64,000 nucleotides of DNA from Cryptosporidium bovis (GCA_009768925.2 VHIT02000028.1:248001-312000); one strand, 5' to 3'; numbered from the stretch's first letter, positions 30,195-41,699 are shown. Notes: a model not told the origin generated them from the letters alone. Made by a program: numbers and translations.

Positions 30195-32309
30195 ATGCCA
30201 TTAAAAAATGATGATTTTGAATTAATAGCTCAAGTACTGTCTAAAAGTCCACTAGTACATAGATCAGATATATTATATGAAAAATTAAGTGATGGACTAG
30301 ACTACTGTATATTCAACAGTGAAGCAGTTAAAAATACGTTTTTTCTTAGTTTAGTGGTAAACGTTGGTAGTATTCACGAGGATGATAATGAAAGAGGATT
30401 AGCAAATTTCATACAAAATTTAACGCTTACTGAATTGAACGATAAATTATCAAATATTCGTTCAGATCATATATTAAATATAACTTCTTCAACAGATTTT
30501 CACTGCACAATTCATAATATAGTGAATGAGTTAAATTCTGATTCAATGAATGATCCAGAGAAAAGAGAAACATTTTTTGATGTATTGGGGAAGTTTTTGG
30601 AGTGTGTATATAAATTTCAGAGCAATTTAATGTTGTATTCTGACTCATTTTTGGGTAAGATAGAATCTATAAAAAACAAAACACTAAGTAATATACAGGA
30701 AACGAATGATTCTGTTGCTAATATAATAGAAAGAAAGATATTTTCCCAATTTCATGGAAATACAATACTTCCAAAGAGGTGGCCTATAGGCGAATGTTCG
30801 ACAGTGGAAAGCTTTACAATATCAAATATGTTAAAGTTTCTACAAAAATGGTATCTCCCAAGCAATATGTGTTTATTTATAGTGGGAGATATACCTGTAT
30901 CTAATAAATTACTTGCTACACATTTATCTACATTTATTTCAGATTTGAATTGTAGAAATACTGATGCAAATGATACGAAATTAAATAGCGAATTTAATAG
31001 TAAATGTAATATATTTTCAGTTAACAATAGAATAGGATACAAAGGTATAATTGATAGAATAAGTTTAAAAAGTAAAAACAACGTTCCGCAAAAAGATTTA
31101 AACTTTGAAAAAGAGTTGTTATATCAACACGAATCTATAGAACAAATATCTATTTCGATAGGAATTAAACTAGACATATGCCCTTTATTGGACGAGGGTG
31201 AGATATTTTACAATGCTGTCGATACAATAATTTCAAATTTAATACATTCAAAATTACTTGGTAATTTAGATAACAGTATAAAAAGTAAGACTTCAATTTC
31301 GTGGGATTTTTACAACTCAGCAAGGGAGAATTGTGGCTGGAATACATTCTCGATAGTAACGGACGAGGGTAACTGGAAAAATGTTTTAAAGTCCAGCATT
31401 CAAGAAATAAGAAATGTCTGTAATAAGGAAATGACGAAAGAGGAGTTTGACGAAGTCGTTTTGATAACCATATCTGACTATAAGAAAGCAGCTGAAGACG
31501 AATATTGTGAGGATCCTAAATTGGTTTTGGATGGATTAATAGACGATTGGCTATGTGGCAGTATACCTATAAGTAAAAAACAAGAATATCAATTGTTTTG
31601 CAAGATACTTGATTACATTAATCCAAATATAATAAAGAATAGATGCAATTATTTATTTGGCCATATATTAAATTATTTTACACTTCGAAACGAAAATTTT
31701 TCAGTAAATTCAGCATGTATATTTGTAAGCAAGCCATCAACACTCAACTCAGAGTCGTGTGATGGAATTGAGAATTCTTTGACATTTTCCAACTCTGGTG
31801 TTAGTAATAAGGCGAATAAATGTGATAAATTTATGGATTTATTACTTTGTGAGCTTAAAAAATGTATTAATTGTGATTTAAAGGAGAGTAATAAAGGTGA
31901 GCAAATTACTTTTAAAAGCACAGAATTATTTAGCAATACACTTTATAATGAAAATGAATATTATATCAAAAACAGGCTTATTGATGAAAAAGATTTTGGA
32001 ATTTGGGATGCTTTCAAAGCTTCTGCTTTTATTGCTTTTGAAAAATTAATCGATAAGTTTAGAGTCAGCCTTTCAATGATTTCATTTGACGAGGAAAATA
32101 TTACTCCTGAAAATTTAGCAACCTTAAATGGCTGCTATTCAGTAAAACAATTGGACAAGATTGCAGAAAGAATATCTTGTACTCGTGAAGAGAGTGACTG
32201 CAGTAATTGTAACAATGGAAACATGAGCACCAACTCTGAGTTTCAGGAACTACATGGAGATATTTGTGATTTAGGCTTGGTTGATGAAGATGCGGAAATA
32301 AGCCAATAG
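30195..32309 (+). CDS. M16 (insulinase-like) family protein lacking the zinc motif
   Basis: A 704-residue protein. The N-terminal M16 fold is recognisable from VVNVGSIHEDDNERGLANFIQNL, equivalent to the G(S)-E-ERG-AHFLEH region of the family, then STDFHCTIHNIV, like the AYTDFHHTVF segment of stromal-processing-peptidase relatives, and later KWYLPSNMCLFIVGDI. The zinc-binding HxxEH would fall at residues 71-75, where the sequence is NFIQN. Both His and the Glu are replaced, so metalloprotease activity is not expected. It could be a non-catalytic partner, like the alpha subunit of mitochondrial processing peptidase. At 704 residues it is shorter than full two-half M16 proteins (about 950-1200). 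Single exon, ATG 30195; no signal peptide evident. Confidence 0.75.
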   Translation: MPLKNDDFELIAQVLSKSPLVHRSDILYEKLSDGLDYCIFNSEAVKNTFFLSLVVNVGSIHEDDNERGLANFIQNLTLTELNDKLSNIRSDHILNITSSTDFHCTIHNIVNELNSDSMNDPEKRETFFDVLGKFLECVYKFQSNLMLYSDSFLGKIESIKNKTLSNIQETNDSVANIIERKIFSQFHGNTILPKRWPIGECSTVESFTISNMLKFLQKWYLPSNMCLFIVGDIPVSNKLLATHLSTFISDLNCRNTDANDTKLNSEFNSKCNIFSVNNRIGYKGIIDRISLKSKNNVPQKDLNFEKELLYQHESIEQISISIGIKLDICPLLDEGEIFYNAVDTIISNLIHSKLLGNLDNSIKSKTSISWDFYNSARENCGWNTFSIVTDEGNWKNVLKSSIQEIRNVCNKEMTKEEFDEVVLITISDYKKAAEDEYCEDPKLVLDGLIDDWLCGSIPISKKQEYQLFCKILDYINPNIIKNRCNYLFGHILNYFTLRNENFSVNSACIFVSKPSTLNSESCDGIENSLTFSNSGVSNKANKCDKFMDLLLCELKKCINCDLKESNKGEQITFKSTELFSNTLYNENEYYIKNRLIDEKDFGIWDAFKASAFIAFEKLIDKFRVSLSMISFDEENITPENLATLNGCYSVKQLDKIAERISCTREESDCSNCNNGNMSTNSEFQELHGDICDLGLVDEDAEISQ

Positions 32310-32737
32310 ACTTACAAATGTTTTTTTTGTAAACAACGCAATAAAATAAATACAAAGTTATCAAACTGAGTCTTTTCTTTATTTCTCACCACAAATACAA
32401 TTCATTTGTTTTAATATTTATGCATATTTTAAATGTGTATTATTCTGAGTTTTTTTAGTAGTAACTATTGTAAATAATTAACGAAAGTAATGACATTGGC
32501 AGTACCCATATTTCAAAATTTTTTAGTTTAAAATGGCAAAACTAAGTTGGAAATAGTCAGGTTTAGTATATAAAACAATTTTGGTAGAATTCGATTATTA
32601 GTCATTTAGTAGTGATTAAATACGTACATATAAGTGCGAAAGTAGTTGACAAATACTAAACCAATTGTATGAAATTTGATTTTAGATCAAAAAGACACAA
32701 CCTTTAATTTATTCTAGTTTGTGTATGTTTTTTGTGT
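32310..32737. other. Convergent intergenic region, nothing recognised
   Basis: A 428-base A+T-rich spacer between the M16-like and helicase gene ends. No open frame or RNA-like element was seen. Confidence 0.6.
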
Positions 32738-35700
32738 TTAAAGAAAACAGGATACATTTACTCCAACGTATTTTTCCGACACAATGGATGCCTTGAGTTT
32801 GAACGCATTGCAATTGAAGTTACTTATTCTTATCCTGGCTTCAAAATCCATAATTTTTTTATTTAGCAAATTACCGAATCCATTAATTTTGAATTTGCTT
32901 TTACTTAATTTTTCTAAATACAAAATTGTGTCAGTATTCGTCTCCTCCAATATAATCCACTGATTGTTAAACCATCTTGAAGGAAATGTCTTGTCACTAT
33001 TCACAATAAATGTGTAAATATTTACAAATAATATGTTAATATTGTCTATATTTTGTTTATTAAAATTTGCATGGATATTGAATAAAGGGACATCTTGAAT
33101 AAACTCCATTATATCTTGAAGCAAATTACGATTATCTAAATTACCAAAAGTTTTATGAATACTAATTTCATTGGTAACTTTAACCTTGCGAATGAATTCG
33201 TAAATACAGTCTAAATTTTGGTTTGCTATGTCATCTTTGATGCATTCATATCCAGGAAATTGATAAAAAGGAGTAATAAATGGATTTAATTTCTGTTCTA
33301 AACATTCAAGAACCAGTATTGTTGAATTAAAAGCGGAAGCGGAAAAATGATTTCCGAACTTATTTAAATATATAAAGGAGTGAAGTATTCTTGGTGCCTG
33401 TTCAAGTATTAAATTAATATCATTAATGAAATCAACAATCGGAACTGGAATTGAAAATAAGTAATATTGAAGAAGAATAAAGACTTTCTGATGAGGACTT
33501 GACATTTGTTCACAAGGAAGTTTGCCTAATGGACATTTTTCTAACATTTTATTGCATACAATATCCTCATTGTGTCTTACAGGATGTTGTTCAAATTCTG
33601 ATGATAATGATAAAATAGCTAATACTTCTATCCAAGAAACCTTTGATACTATTCTATTAACGTCATCATTCTTAAGTCCTCTTTTTTTCTTCAAAAAATC
33701 ATTCATTTTCGACACTGTTGAACACTTAATATAGAAAAACGATGCTATTTGACCTATTACTGTCGGATTCAAGCATAATTGCATTGTAAATTCAGATTTA
33801 TGTTTGAATTCAGATTTTGATTTGCATTCAAGTTTAGATTTACCTTGTTTACATAATTCAATGTAACTATCTTTATCGTAATTAATTTGACTTTCTATTC
33901 CACCAAGTTCAAAATTGTTATTTGAAAGTGCAGCTAATTTAAGTCTTGATTTAGAGTACAAAGTGCTCCATCTCCTTTCGCTATAGGATAAAAAAGATGA
34001 GGATAAGTTGTTTTTAGAGGTAATCAGGTCTGGACTTACTTCTTCATTTGAAATGAATATACAACCAAGTCCAACTAAAGTCTCGATAACTTCTTTAATC
34101 AGCTTTTCTAAAATGTAAACAACGGTTTGATTCGTAAATTTGCATGAAAGAGAAGAGCTTATGTCCTCATCTTGGAATATACTGGGGTCATAGTATGCAG
34201 GATTTGATATAACTCTTCTTAAAAAAAAAGAATTTGAAAGGAAACATAGAGCGTCAATAAAGGTTAGTATTGAATGAGAAGCCACTTCAGCGTTTATTAT
34301 TTCAACTAAAGAATTGATATTGTAACAAGATTCCAAAGGAAGAGAGTCATACAAAAATCTTTTGTAAAACTGTTTTTTAGAATCTAGTGTTAATATACAG
34401 GCGGTACAGATCGAGTCAAATTGTGGTCTTCCAGCTCTCCCAATCATCTGCAAAACGTCCGTAATTGGATAATCAATATATTGGCCAAGTTTACCATCAT
34501 AATATTCAGTCCCCTTTATAATTGAAAGGTGAGCAGGAAAATTTACTCCCCAAGCAAGTGTTGAAGTGGCAACAACTATCTGAATTTCACCATTTAGAAA
34601 TAAACTCTCAACTATTTCCCTATCTGAATCTACGAGTCCAGCATGATGAATTCCGATACCAAACTCTAGTGTATGTCTGAGTGATTTGTCGTCTACGAAT
34701 TCTATTTTTTTTTTATAATCTTCAATGTTAAACTTTTTATTGCTTTCTGTGTTATTTAAAAATTTATATGGATCACCATCACAAAAACATAAACGAGATA
34801 ATGATAATGCCGTCTCTCTTGTTTGTCTTCTAGATGCCACAAATATAATTACTGGTTTTTTCGGAGAATGACAAAGTATTTTGTTGTAAATAGGTTTATT
34901 CATAGTGCCCATTCTAGGACAGTAATTTTTCTCCTGAAAACCAGATATATATACAGTGCACGGAACAGGTCTTATAGATGGAGAAAAGTTATAGTACCCT
35001 GATGGCCCTACTTCCAGCCAAGATGAAAGCTCCTTTGAATTTAACAATGGTGTGGAAAGTGAAATAGTTCTTATTAAATCATTTTTATTTTGTTTTGAAA
35101 TAATTTTTGATATATATTTTGTCTTGCATATTAATGTTTCCATTACATAACCTCTTTGATCTTGTCCTATTAAATGAATTTCGTCAAATATAACTAGTTT
35201 TATTTGTCTAACAAAATTCCTCGAGTCTATAAACCACTTTCTTGTGATGCTTTCCCATTTTTCAGGAGTAGTTATGATTAAGAATGCATTGTTCAGCTCA
35301 CCTAAAGAACATTTTGAACTTCCAGTAAGCAAAACTACTTTTAATTGAAAAATTTCCATAAATAGCTTATTCCATTCTAAAAATCTTTCTTTTGCAAGAG
35401 ATTTTAGAGGAGCTATATAAACTATTTTAGGAATTCCATTTTTGAAGCATTGTTTACTTTCATTTGTTAAAAGTGAATCAAAGTGATTCTTTATTATTTT
35501 ATAAATAGCGATTTCAGCAATCATTGTCTTTCCAGAGCCAGTGGGAGCACCTAAAAATATATTCTCATTTGTGTGAAATAAAACGTGAAAAAGTTGAGAC
35601 TGTATTGGGTTTAAGTAATATACACCTTTACTTTTATAATAAGTTTCGATATTAATGTTCATTAACGAAGAAACAGGTATTGGCGTCACATTTAATAGTT

Positions 35701-38700
35701 TTGTTACTTCTGGAATGTCTGATAAACCTAGTGAATTATTATCTTTAAAACCTGAATTTTCATGGCAAACAAAGTCGTTTTTTATTTGACTTAATGATAA
35801 AAAAGCCTCCAATGAAGAACGAAGGTTGACCTCGGAAGAATACTCCAAACCAACCCATTTATCAGAAACCAAATTTATATTCAGATAATAGGGAATGTTT
35901 TCGTCTGGTATAGGTATTAAGTCAGATATGAACATTAATTTATTCATGTTGTTTTTGCCCACTTGAATAATTTGTAGGTAAAGTAATGTTCCATCATTTG
36001 GATTTGATATCCAGAGATAAAATTTTTCCTTATCGCCATTCCATTTCTCTGTCCATTTCCAATTAGGAAAAAGTTTGATTCCCAGTTTTCCCACTTTGTT
36101 TGTAATAGGGGATAAAAAAACTTCCTTAAACGAAACATATGGAACGTAACTAATGTGATCAAATATTTTAGCGGCGTCTGAATATACAATTCCCTTCAGT
36201 TCAACAAAAGATAGGTCTTTTATTAAATCCCAAGTTGAATAGTATTTTTCTAGTTTAACAATTGAATTGAATTTAAGAGAACCCTTAAAAATATTATCAT
36301 GACTATCACTAGGATAAGACATCTTATTTAAACAATTGTGGTAAACAAAATGTCGAAGTATCGAGTGCGTGTAAAAAACCCTGCATTCAAGCATTTTGGA
36401 CCACTCTAATATTCTGTGTATTCTCTCACAAGCTCCAAAGCCAATTAATTGTATCAATTCAAATACGTATCTCAGTATTCTAATACCATTTTGAGATATG
36501 TATATTCTGTCCATCATTAATGTAGGAGTTTTAATATTCATTCTTAGTGCATATGTAATTAACAAAATAGCAACTTTAGTACTTATTTTGTCCAAATTGA
36601 TATCTTTGTTATTTTTTGATATAACAGAAGATACAAAAGGATCAGTAACTATTTCCTCCAATTCATCAATTTCTTCTTCCCTAACACTCATTCCAGAAAA
36701 TTCACTAGCCTCACCTATCATTTCCAATATATCAAAGTCACTTTTTAAATGATGATTATCTAATTCAATTTCAGTGCTTTCACCAATAGATTCAAGCCTC
36801 TTTCTAAAAATATTAGCTGTATTAAAGTCTATATAATATTTAGATGCCAATCTTCCGTAATTTGTTGGACTTACATCATCTCTTAAATTATTGTATTTAA
36901 TTAATTTCGATTGGTATAAAAGGGACAATGATGATCTAACAAGAGAGAAGCTATAACTTATCAAATTTTTATCTTTTTCAAATTCATCAGCTGTAATTCC
37001 GTAGTTAATTGGTGATGCTCTCGCTCTTGTTATCAAAAAGGTATATTGTAACCACTTAAAAGCCTCATTTACATTTAATATTGAACCCCTAGATATTTCA
37101 GAATTTAATAAGTTACATAAATTTGATTCATTTGATAATTGAGATTCTATTGGCAACTGGAATGTTAATTTCCTTAGGTAGCTTCTTACTTTATTGCTTG
37201 TAGTTATTAAATAGGCAGATCCCAAATTCTCGTACTGTGGTCTGCCTGCTCTTCCAAATATTTGTAGTATATCCAAAACTCCTAAATCTCTAAATTGGCC
37301 TTTTTTACTATCGTAAACATTGGTTCCCTTTATAATAACATGCCTGGCTGGAAGATTTACTCCCCAAGCAAGTGTTGCTGTTGAAACAAGAACTTTGATG
37401 TGTCCACTCATAAAGAGCGACTCCGATAATCTTCTTTGATCTAACAACAAACCTGCATGGTGTATTCCCAATCCAAGCCTATATAGTTTTCTTATTTCCG
37501 AATTGCGACTCTCTTTTAACATTCTCAAATAGTATCCAACTGAACGACCTGATGCATCCCCTTTGGAAGACAAGTCGGTTTCTATGTTTTCATGAAATTC
37601 ATCATTCAAATTGAGATCAAAATCAGAGCCATTATTCAATAACTCATTCAAACGATTCTCAAAATATCTCGCCGTTATCAAAGTATCATTTCTAGAGTGT
37701 ACAAATATTATCACCTGCTCATTTTTTTTAATGCACTCAGATGCTATTTCAAAGGTTATATGATTATACATTTCAGGTAAACTACCTATTATTGGTTCAT
37801 TACTACCATAGTTTTTTTCAGAAATAATATTCTTACTTGTATCATTCAACAACTTTTTATCATTTTTAACGTTATTATTCGAATTATTTGTTGCTTTTTT
37901 TTTCTTATCAAAAATCTGCATATTACGATAGTGTCTCTCCTCTTTAATTATTTTTGAATTTTCCTGAATTGTTTTCTCAAACACACCTATTATTGTCTTT
38001 TCTAATGGAGTGGGTCTGAAATATTCAGAGAAAAAGTACGAATCTTCTTTATTCACATTTAGAAAAGAAGAAAAGTCTTCACAATTTGGCAACGTTGCTG
38101 ATAAACCTATTATTCTTATTGTTTTTTGGGTTATACCCATATTATATAATATTCTAGATACAACTGCTTCTACTGAAGGACCCCGATCATCTCCCAACAT
38201 ATGTATCTCATCTATTATTATACACTCCAGTATATCCAATAAGCCATTGTTTCCCGTATAATTGTTAAATGAATTTGATCTTGTTAATATATCAAATTTT
38301 TCTGGAACTGTTACTAATATATGATTGTTGTCTATCTGTTCTCTTGTTACTGATTCATCGGATGTTATATCTATAACCTTTATGTTCAGTTCCTTTAAAC
38401 TCTCCCTATATTTTCTAGATATTTCATAAACTAGAGATTTCATTGGTGCAAGATAAACTACTTTGAATTTTCTTGGATCGGGTGGGGTAAAAGATTCGGA
38501 TTTAGGATTTTTATTTAGACATTTTCCCGTTATTTGGTTAAGTCCATTCATACCCAAGTGGCAATATATAGATCTTAATATTGCTAATAATGCTATATTT
38601 GTTTTACCAGATCCTGTTGGTGCTGCAACTAAAACATTTCTATTTGAGAGATATACTGAATCAAATACTTTTGATTGAACATAATTAAAGTTTTTAATGT

Positions 38701-39352
38701 TCCTAAAAACGGACACAAACATACTATTAAGCACAGTTATTGGTACTAATCTTGATTTAATTTCGTTGCTTATTGAATCAGGTATTATATTTGGTGGAAT
38801 GTAAATTTTTTCGTATTTATCGTTCTTACTGTATTCTATTTCAGAACGGCTTCCAGATTCACTCTTATCATAGTTCTTTATCTCATCCTCAATATTAGTA
38901 TCATTTTTGCTTACGCCATTTAACTCATATATATTCGAATTTTTATCTTCATTTTTGTTTATAGAAAATATACCACTTAACAATTTAGTAATATTCTCTC
39001 TTGAAACCACTCTAGTTCCAAAGTAATTCTTTTTTAAACGAGCCGATTCCTTGGACAAACTTTTTATATTCTCTAGTATTATACTATTCAAAAACATACT
39101 CTCTTCTCCAAATAAATCTATTAAATCTGAAATGAAATTATTTATTCCATTTTCCAGTTCATCAATAGGTCTAAATAGTACCACAAAAAATTCTTCCAAT
39201 AAATTCTTCGATATTTCATTAATTTTATTTTCACCTTCACCTGTACCGTCAGAATTTGATAATTTTTCTGATATCCTCATTACCTCGTTTAATATCACAC
39301 TAATATGTGAATAGTCACTAAAAACTATATCTTGACTGTAATTTTCATCCAT
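32738..39352 (-). CDS. ASCC3: ASCC3/Slh1 tandem Ski2-like RNA helicase
   Basis: A 2204-residue double-cassette helicase. Cassette 1: APTGSGKT at 244-251, DEIH at 381-384, then QIFGRAGRPQ. Cassette 2: APTGSGKT at 1269-1276, DEIH at 1390-1393, then QMIGRAGRPQ. Each is followed by a Sec63-like helical region. Brr2 has the same architecture, but several segments match ASCC3/Slh1 instead: LPIESQ and INYGI after cassette 1, and CPRMGTMNKP, VASRRQTR and GTEYYDGK in cassette 2. The length is also near human ASCC3. This helicase drives the ribosome-quality-control trigger complex that splits stalled, collided ribosomes, and it aids alkylation repair in animals. Both ATPase sites look intact. A degenerate KSEFKHKSEF repeat sits near residue 1850. 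Single exon, ATG at 39352. Confidence 0.92.
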   Translation of the reverse strand: MDENYSQDIVFSDYSHISVILNEVMRISEKLSNSDGTGEGENKINEISKNLLEEFFVVLFRPIDELENGINNFISDLIDLFGEESMFLNSIILENIKSLSKESARLKKNYFGTRVVSRENITKLLSGIFSINKNEDKNSNIYELNGVSKNDTNIEDEIKNYDKSESGSRSEIEYSKNDKYEKIYIPPNIIPDSISNEIKSRLVPITVLNSMFVSVFRNIKNFNYVQSKVFDSVYLSNRNVLVAAPTGSGKTNIALLAILRSIYCHLGMNGLNQITGKCLNKNPKSESFTPPDPRKFKVVYLAPMKSLVYEISRKYRESLKELNIKVIDITSDESVTREQIDNNHILVTVPEKFDILTRSNSFNNYTGNNGLLDILECIIIDEIHMLGDDRGPSVEAVVSRILYNMGITQKTIRIIGLSATLPNCEDFSSFLNVNKEDSYFFSEYFRPTPLEKTIIGVFEKTIQENSKIIKEERHYRNMQIFDKKKKATNNSNNNVKNDKKLLNDTSKNIISEKNYGSNEPIIGSLPEMYNHITFEIASECIKKNEQVIIFVHSRNDTLITARYFENRLNELLNNGSDFDLNLNDEFHENIETDLSSKGDASGRSVGYYLRMLKESRNSEIRKLYRLGLGIHHAGLLLDQRRLSESLFMSGHIKVLVSTATLAWGVNLPARHVIIKGTNVYDSKKGQFRDLGVLDILQIFGRAGRPQYENLGSAYLITTSNKVRSYLRKLTFQLPIESQLSNESNLCNLLNSEISRGSILNVNEAFKWLQYTFLITRARASPINYGITADEFEKDKNLISYSFSLVRSSLSLLYQSKLIKYNNLRDDVSPTNYGRLASKYYIDFNTANIFRKRLESIGESTEIELDNHHLKSDFDILEMIGEASEFSGMSVREEEIDELEEIVTDPFVSSVISKNNKDINLDKISTKVAILLITYALRMNIKTPTLMMDRIYISQNGIRILRYVFELIQLIGFGACERIHRILEWSKMLECRVFYTHSILRHFVYHNCLNKMSYPSDSHDNIFKGSLKFNSIVKLEKYYSTWDLIKDLSFVELKGIVYSDAAKIFDHISYVPYVSFKEVFLSPITNKVGKLGIKLFPNWKWTEKWNGDKEKFYLWISNPNDGTLLYLQIIQVGKNNMNKLMFISDLIPIPDENIPYYLNINLVSDKWVGLEYSSEVNLRSSLEAFLSLSQIKNDFVCHENSGFKDNNSLGLSDIPEVTKLLNVTPIPVSSLMNINIETYYKSKGVYYLNPIQSQLFHVLFHTNENIFLGAPTGSGKTMIAEIAIYKIIKNHFDSLLTNESKQCFKNGIPKIVYIAPLKSLAKERFLEWNKLFMEIFQLKVVLLTGSSKCSLGELNNAFLIITTPEKWESITRKWFIDSRNFVRQIKLVIFDEIHLIGQDQRGYVMETLICKTKYISKIISKQNKNDLIRTISLSTPLLNSKELSSWLEVGPSGYYNFSPSIRPVPCTVYISGFQEKNYCPRMGTMNKPIYNKILCHSPKKPVIIFVASRRQTRETALSLSRLCFCDGDPYKFLNNTESNKKFNIEDYKKKIEFVDDKSLRHTLEFGIGIHHAGLVDSDREIVESLFLNGEIQIVVATSTLAWGVNFPAHLSIIKGTEYYDGKLGQYIDYPITDVLQMIGRAGRPQFDSICTACILTLDSKKQFYKRFLYDSLPLESCYNINSLVEIINAEVASHSILTFIDALCFLSNSFFLRRVISNPAYYDPSIFQDEDISSSLSCKFTNQTVVYILEKLIKEVIETLVGLGCIFISNEEVSPDLITSKNNLSSSFLSYSERRWSTLYSKSRLKLAALSNNNFELGGIESQINYDKDSYIELCKQGKSKLECKSKSEFKHKSEFTMQLCLNPTVIGQIASFFYIKCSTVSKMNDFLKKKRGLKNDDVNRIVSKVSWIEVLAILSLSSEFEQHPVRHNEDIVCNKMLEKCPLGKLPCEQMSSPHQKVFILLQYYLFSIPVPIVDFINDINLILEQAPRILHSFIYLNKFGNHFSASAFNSTILVLECLEQKLNPFITPFYQFPGYECIKDDIANQNLDCIYEFIRKVKVTNEISIHKTFGNLDNRNLLQDIMEFIQDVPLFNIHANFNKQNIDNINILFVNIYTFIVNSDKTFPSRWFNNQWIILEETNTDTILYLEKLSKSKFKINGFGNLLNKKIMDFEARIRISNFNCNAFKLKASIVSEKYVGVNVSCFL

Positions 39353-40384
39353 TTTAAGTGCAGCTAAACTTATTATCTACATATATTTTGTGTTGTGTGT
39401 TTGTGTATAATACCACATAAAAATAATATTGTATTTTATATATTGCTGTATTTTGTAATGAACTTTGTTGTAATACGAACAATTCTCAAGTAAAGTACAT
39501 GTTCACTTTTCCTTTTGTTTGGTTCTTCAGAGGAAGTATCAGAATAGTTGAATTACTAACTTTTATCCATTATTTTAAAGTAAATACAAATTTATATTAT
39601 TTATTATTCATTTAATACATTTCCTTCTTTCAATACTAAATTATTTATATATATTTGGCCAAACCGCTCCTTGTTCTTTTTCACAATACAAATAGAAAAG
39701 GAAGACCAAATAATTATTATGGGATAACCACGTTAATTATATGTGTGATCAAAAAGGATAAGCACATAATTAACTAAAACATAAACATCGAATTTATATT
39801 TTAAAAGACTTTACTTAAAATCTAACAGTGTGGGATACTTTATTTTTTTATTATATACGTGGAATTGATGAGTAAAATAAATAATGTTGATTTGTTTCTT
39901 ACACAAGACCCACTATTCCGTTTTTGATCAATAATAAAATTATAGATAATTGCATAAACTATTACAATTTCCTATTTATATATAATTGTCACTGTAATTT
40001 TGGTCAAAATTTACAATTGAATATTTATAAACAGAAGTTACGCGGTAAAATGTAATAATAAACTTGTAGTTTAATTAGGAAATAAATAAATAAAAGGAAC
40101 TATATAGCGAGACAATTTGCAAAATCATTATTAATAGTTATTAACGCCTTTATTTATATTTAATAAACAAGTAAATAACGCACATAATTAAATTGTGAAC
40201 AAGATTATCCTGAATTTCCTTTTTATGTGTGTCATAATATAAACACTCCTCTTTAAAGGAGAAGGGCCAAAACATTCACAGGCAAATTATATACATAATA
40301 TAGGAAAATATTGTGATATTTCAAATATTATCGGTACTTTCATAAATGACAGTTATTGGGATAGTGTGTAGTGAATTGTTTTAA
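39353..40384. other. Divergent intergenic region, helicase and broken dCMP deaminase
   Basis: About 1 kb of A+T-rich DNA without an open frame of note. It would hold the helicase promoter and what is left of the deaminase promoter and start. No E2F-like motif was noticed, unlike most other divergent regions here. Confidence 0.5.
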
Positions 40385-41434
40385 ATAGACAAAATTATAT
40401 GCGTATTTAACAGAAAATTCGGTTTCAAAATAATCAAACTGGTAGATTGTGAAAATAACTGTGCTGAGGATAACGATGGTATTTGTTCATATATTAAAAA
40501 ATGTGTTTTTGTTCTGTTAAAAACGGGAATGAAGCATCAGAAGCATTGAATGAAAAAAATAGAAAAAAGAATAGAACATGTATTCCAAATAGTGACTTCT
40601 GATTACAAAAATAATTATTTGATATCAACTACAAGTAGAGATATTGAATTCAATGTGTTATCGAACACTTTTTTTATTAGCATAGCAATTGACATATCAT
40701 TATTATCTGTATTATCTATAAAACTAGAACTTAGTGGCGAAAAGGAAAACTGCGGATACAGTATACAAAATCTACTATGTAATAATAGCGATAGTACAAG
40801 TAAAGAAAATACACTGGATGTATTGCTATATATATTAAAACAAGAAAATAATGAAAAAGTGTGATATAATTAAATTAATAAGAAAATCAGATATATGTAT
40901 CCATTATATTGAAAGCTTAGATGATTTGGAACGGCAAATTTGTGATATTAAACCAAATACCCTAGATTCAAGACCTAATTGGGACGAATATTTTATGAAA
41001 ATATCAATATTAACTTCATTACGTTCTAATTGAATTTCCAGAAAAAGTGGGATGTGTTATTGTTAAAGGTAATAAAATTATAAGCACGGGTTATAATGGT
41101 GCACCAAATAATGTAACTAATTGTTTTAAATGTGGCTGTAGTAGATGTACATATCCACATAAAAAAGGTTTATCATTAGAAACATGCATGCATGCATGCG
41201 GAAACAAATTCTATGTTATTTGCTGGTATTGAAAGATGCATAGGAGCAACTATGTACATAGATTTAATACCGTGTACGTCATGTTCAAAAAGTATCATAC
41301 AATGTGGCATTGTTAGAGTTGTATATTTGTCCGAGTATTCAATTCAAAATAATTTTTCTGTAATAAAACTTCTTAAAGGGGCGAATATTCAAGTTGAAAA
41401 AATAAATTGCAACAAGTTAGGCGTTTCATATTAA
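40385..41434 (+). pseudogene. Decayed dCMP deaminase (DCD1-type)
   Basis: Deoxycytidylate deaminase turns dCMP into dUMP for thymidylate synthesis. Across three frames nearly the whole eukaryotic protein can be recognised: KFGFKIIKLVD (end of the N-terminal kinase-like part), FFISIAID, RPNWDEYFMKIS, VGCVIVKGNKIISTGYNGAP, the zinc-site MHAETN, and PCTSC. It cannot be read as one protein. There is no start codon or P-loop at the front. In-frame TGA codons occur at 40547 and 41031. Frame changes of +1 occur near 40860, in an A-run at 41042-41046, and in a (CATG)4 repeat at 41183-41198 just before the catalytic HAE. All other genes in the window are open, so local sequencing error is less likely. 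The conserved residues remain, so decay looks recent. Introns do not explain the breaks. Confidence 0.8.
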
Positions 41435-41699
41435 CATTTTCATTGAAAAAGAAAAATTAATGCCACCATTGTTTTTAATGTAATAATAAAATTTATTGGT
41501 AACGGTATTTCTTTGAATAATATTTATCATTACTATACTATATGTTAAAATTGAATAGGAAATAATAAAAAACTATGAATTTTTTAAGAAAAACGTAAAT
41601 ATTTTAGTATTAAAATAATAAAATTAAGTAATAATAGTGTTTTTTTTCTATAGAACAAGAGAAACTATTTAATATTCAAAATATATTATATTTTTTATG

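Noticed and set aside
32738-39352. Brr2 spliceosomal helicase as the identity of the double-cassette helicase
   Set aside because: Cassette-specific segments (PRMGTMNKP, SRRQTR, LPIESQ) match ASCC3/Slh1 better than Brr2.
41024-41041. Possible mini-intron with TTTCCAG acceptor in the dCMP deaminase locus
   Set aside because: It would be under 20 bases, would remove conserved residues, and would leave the other breaks unexplained.
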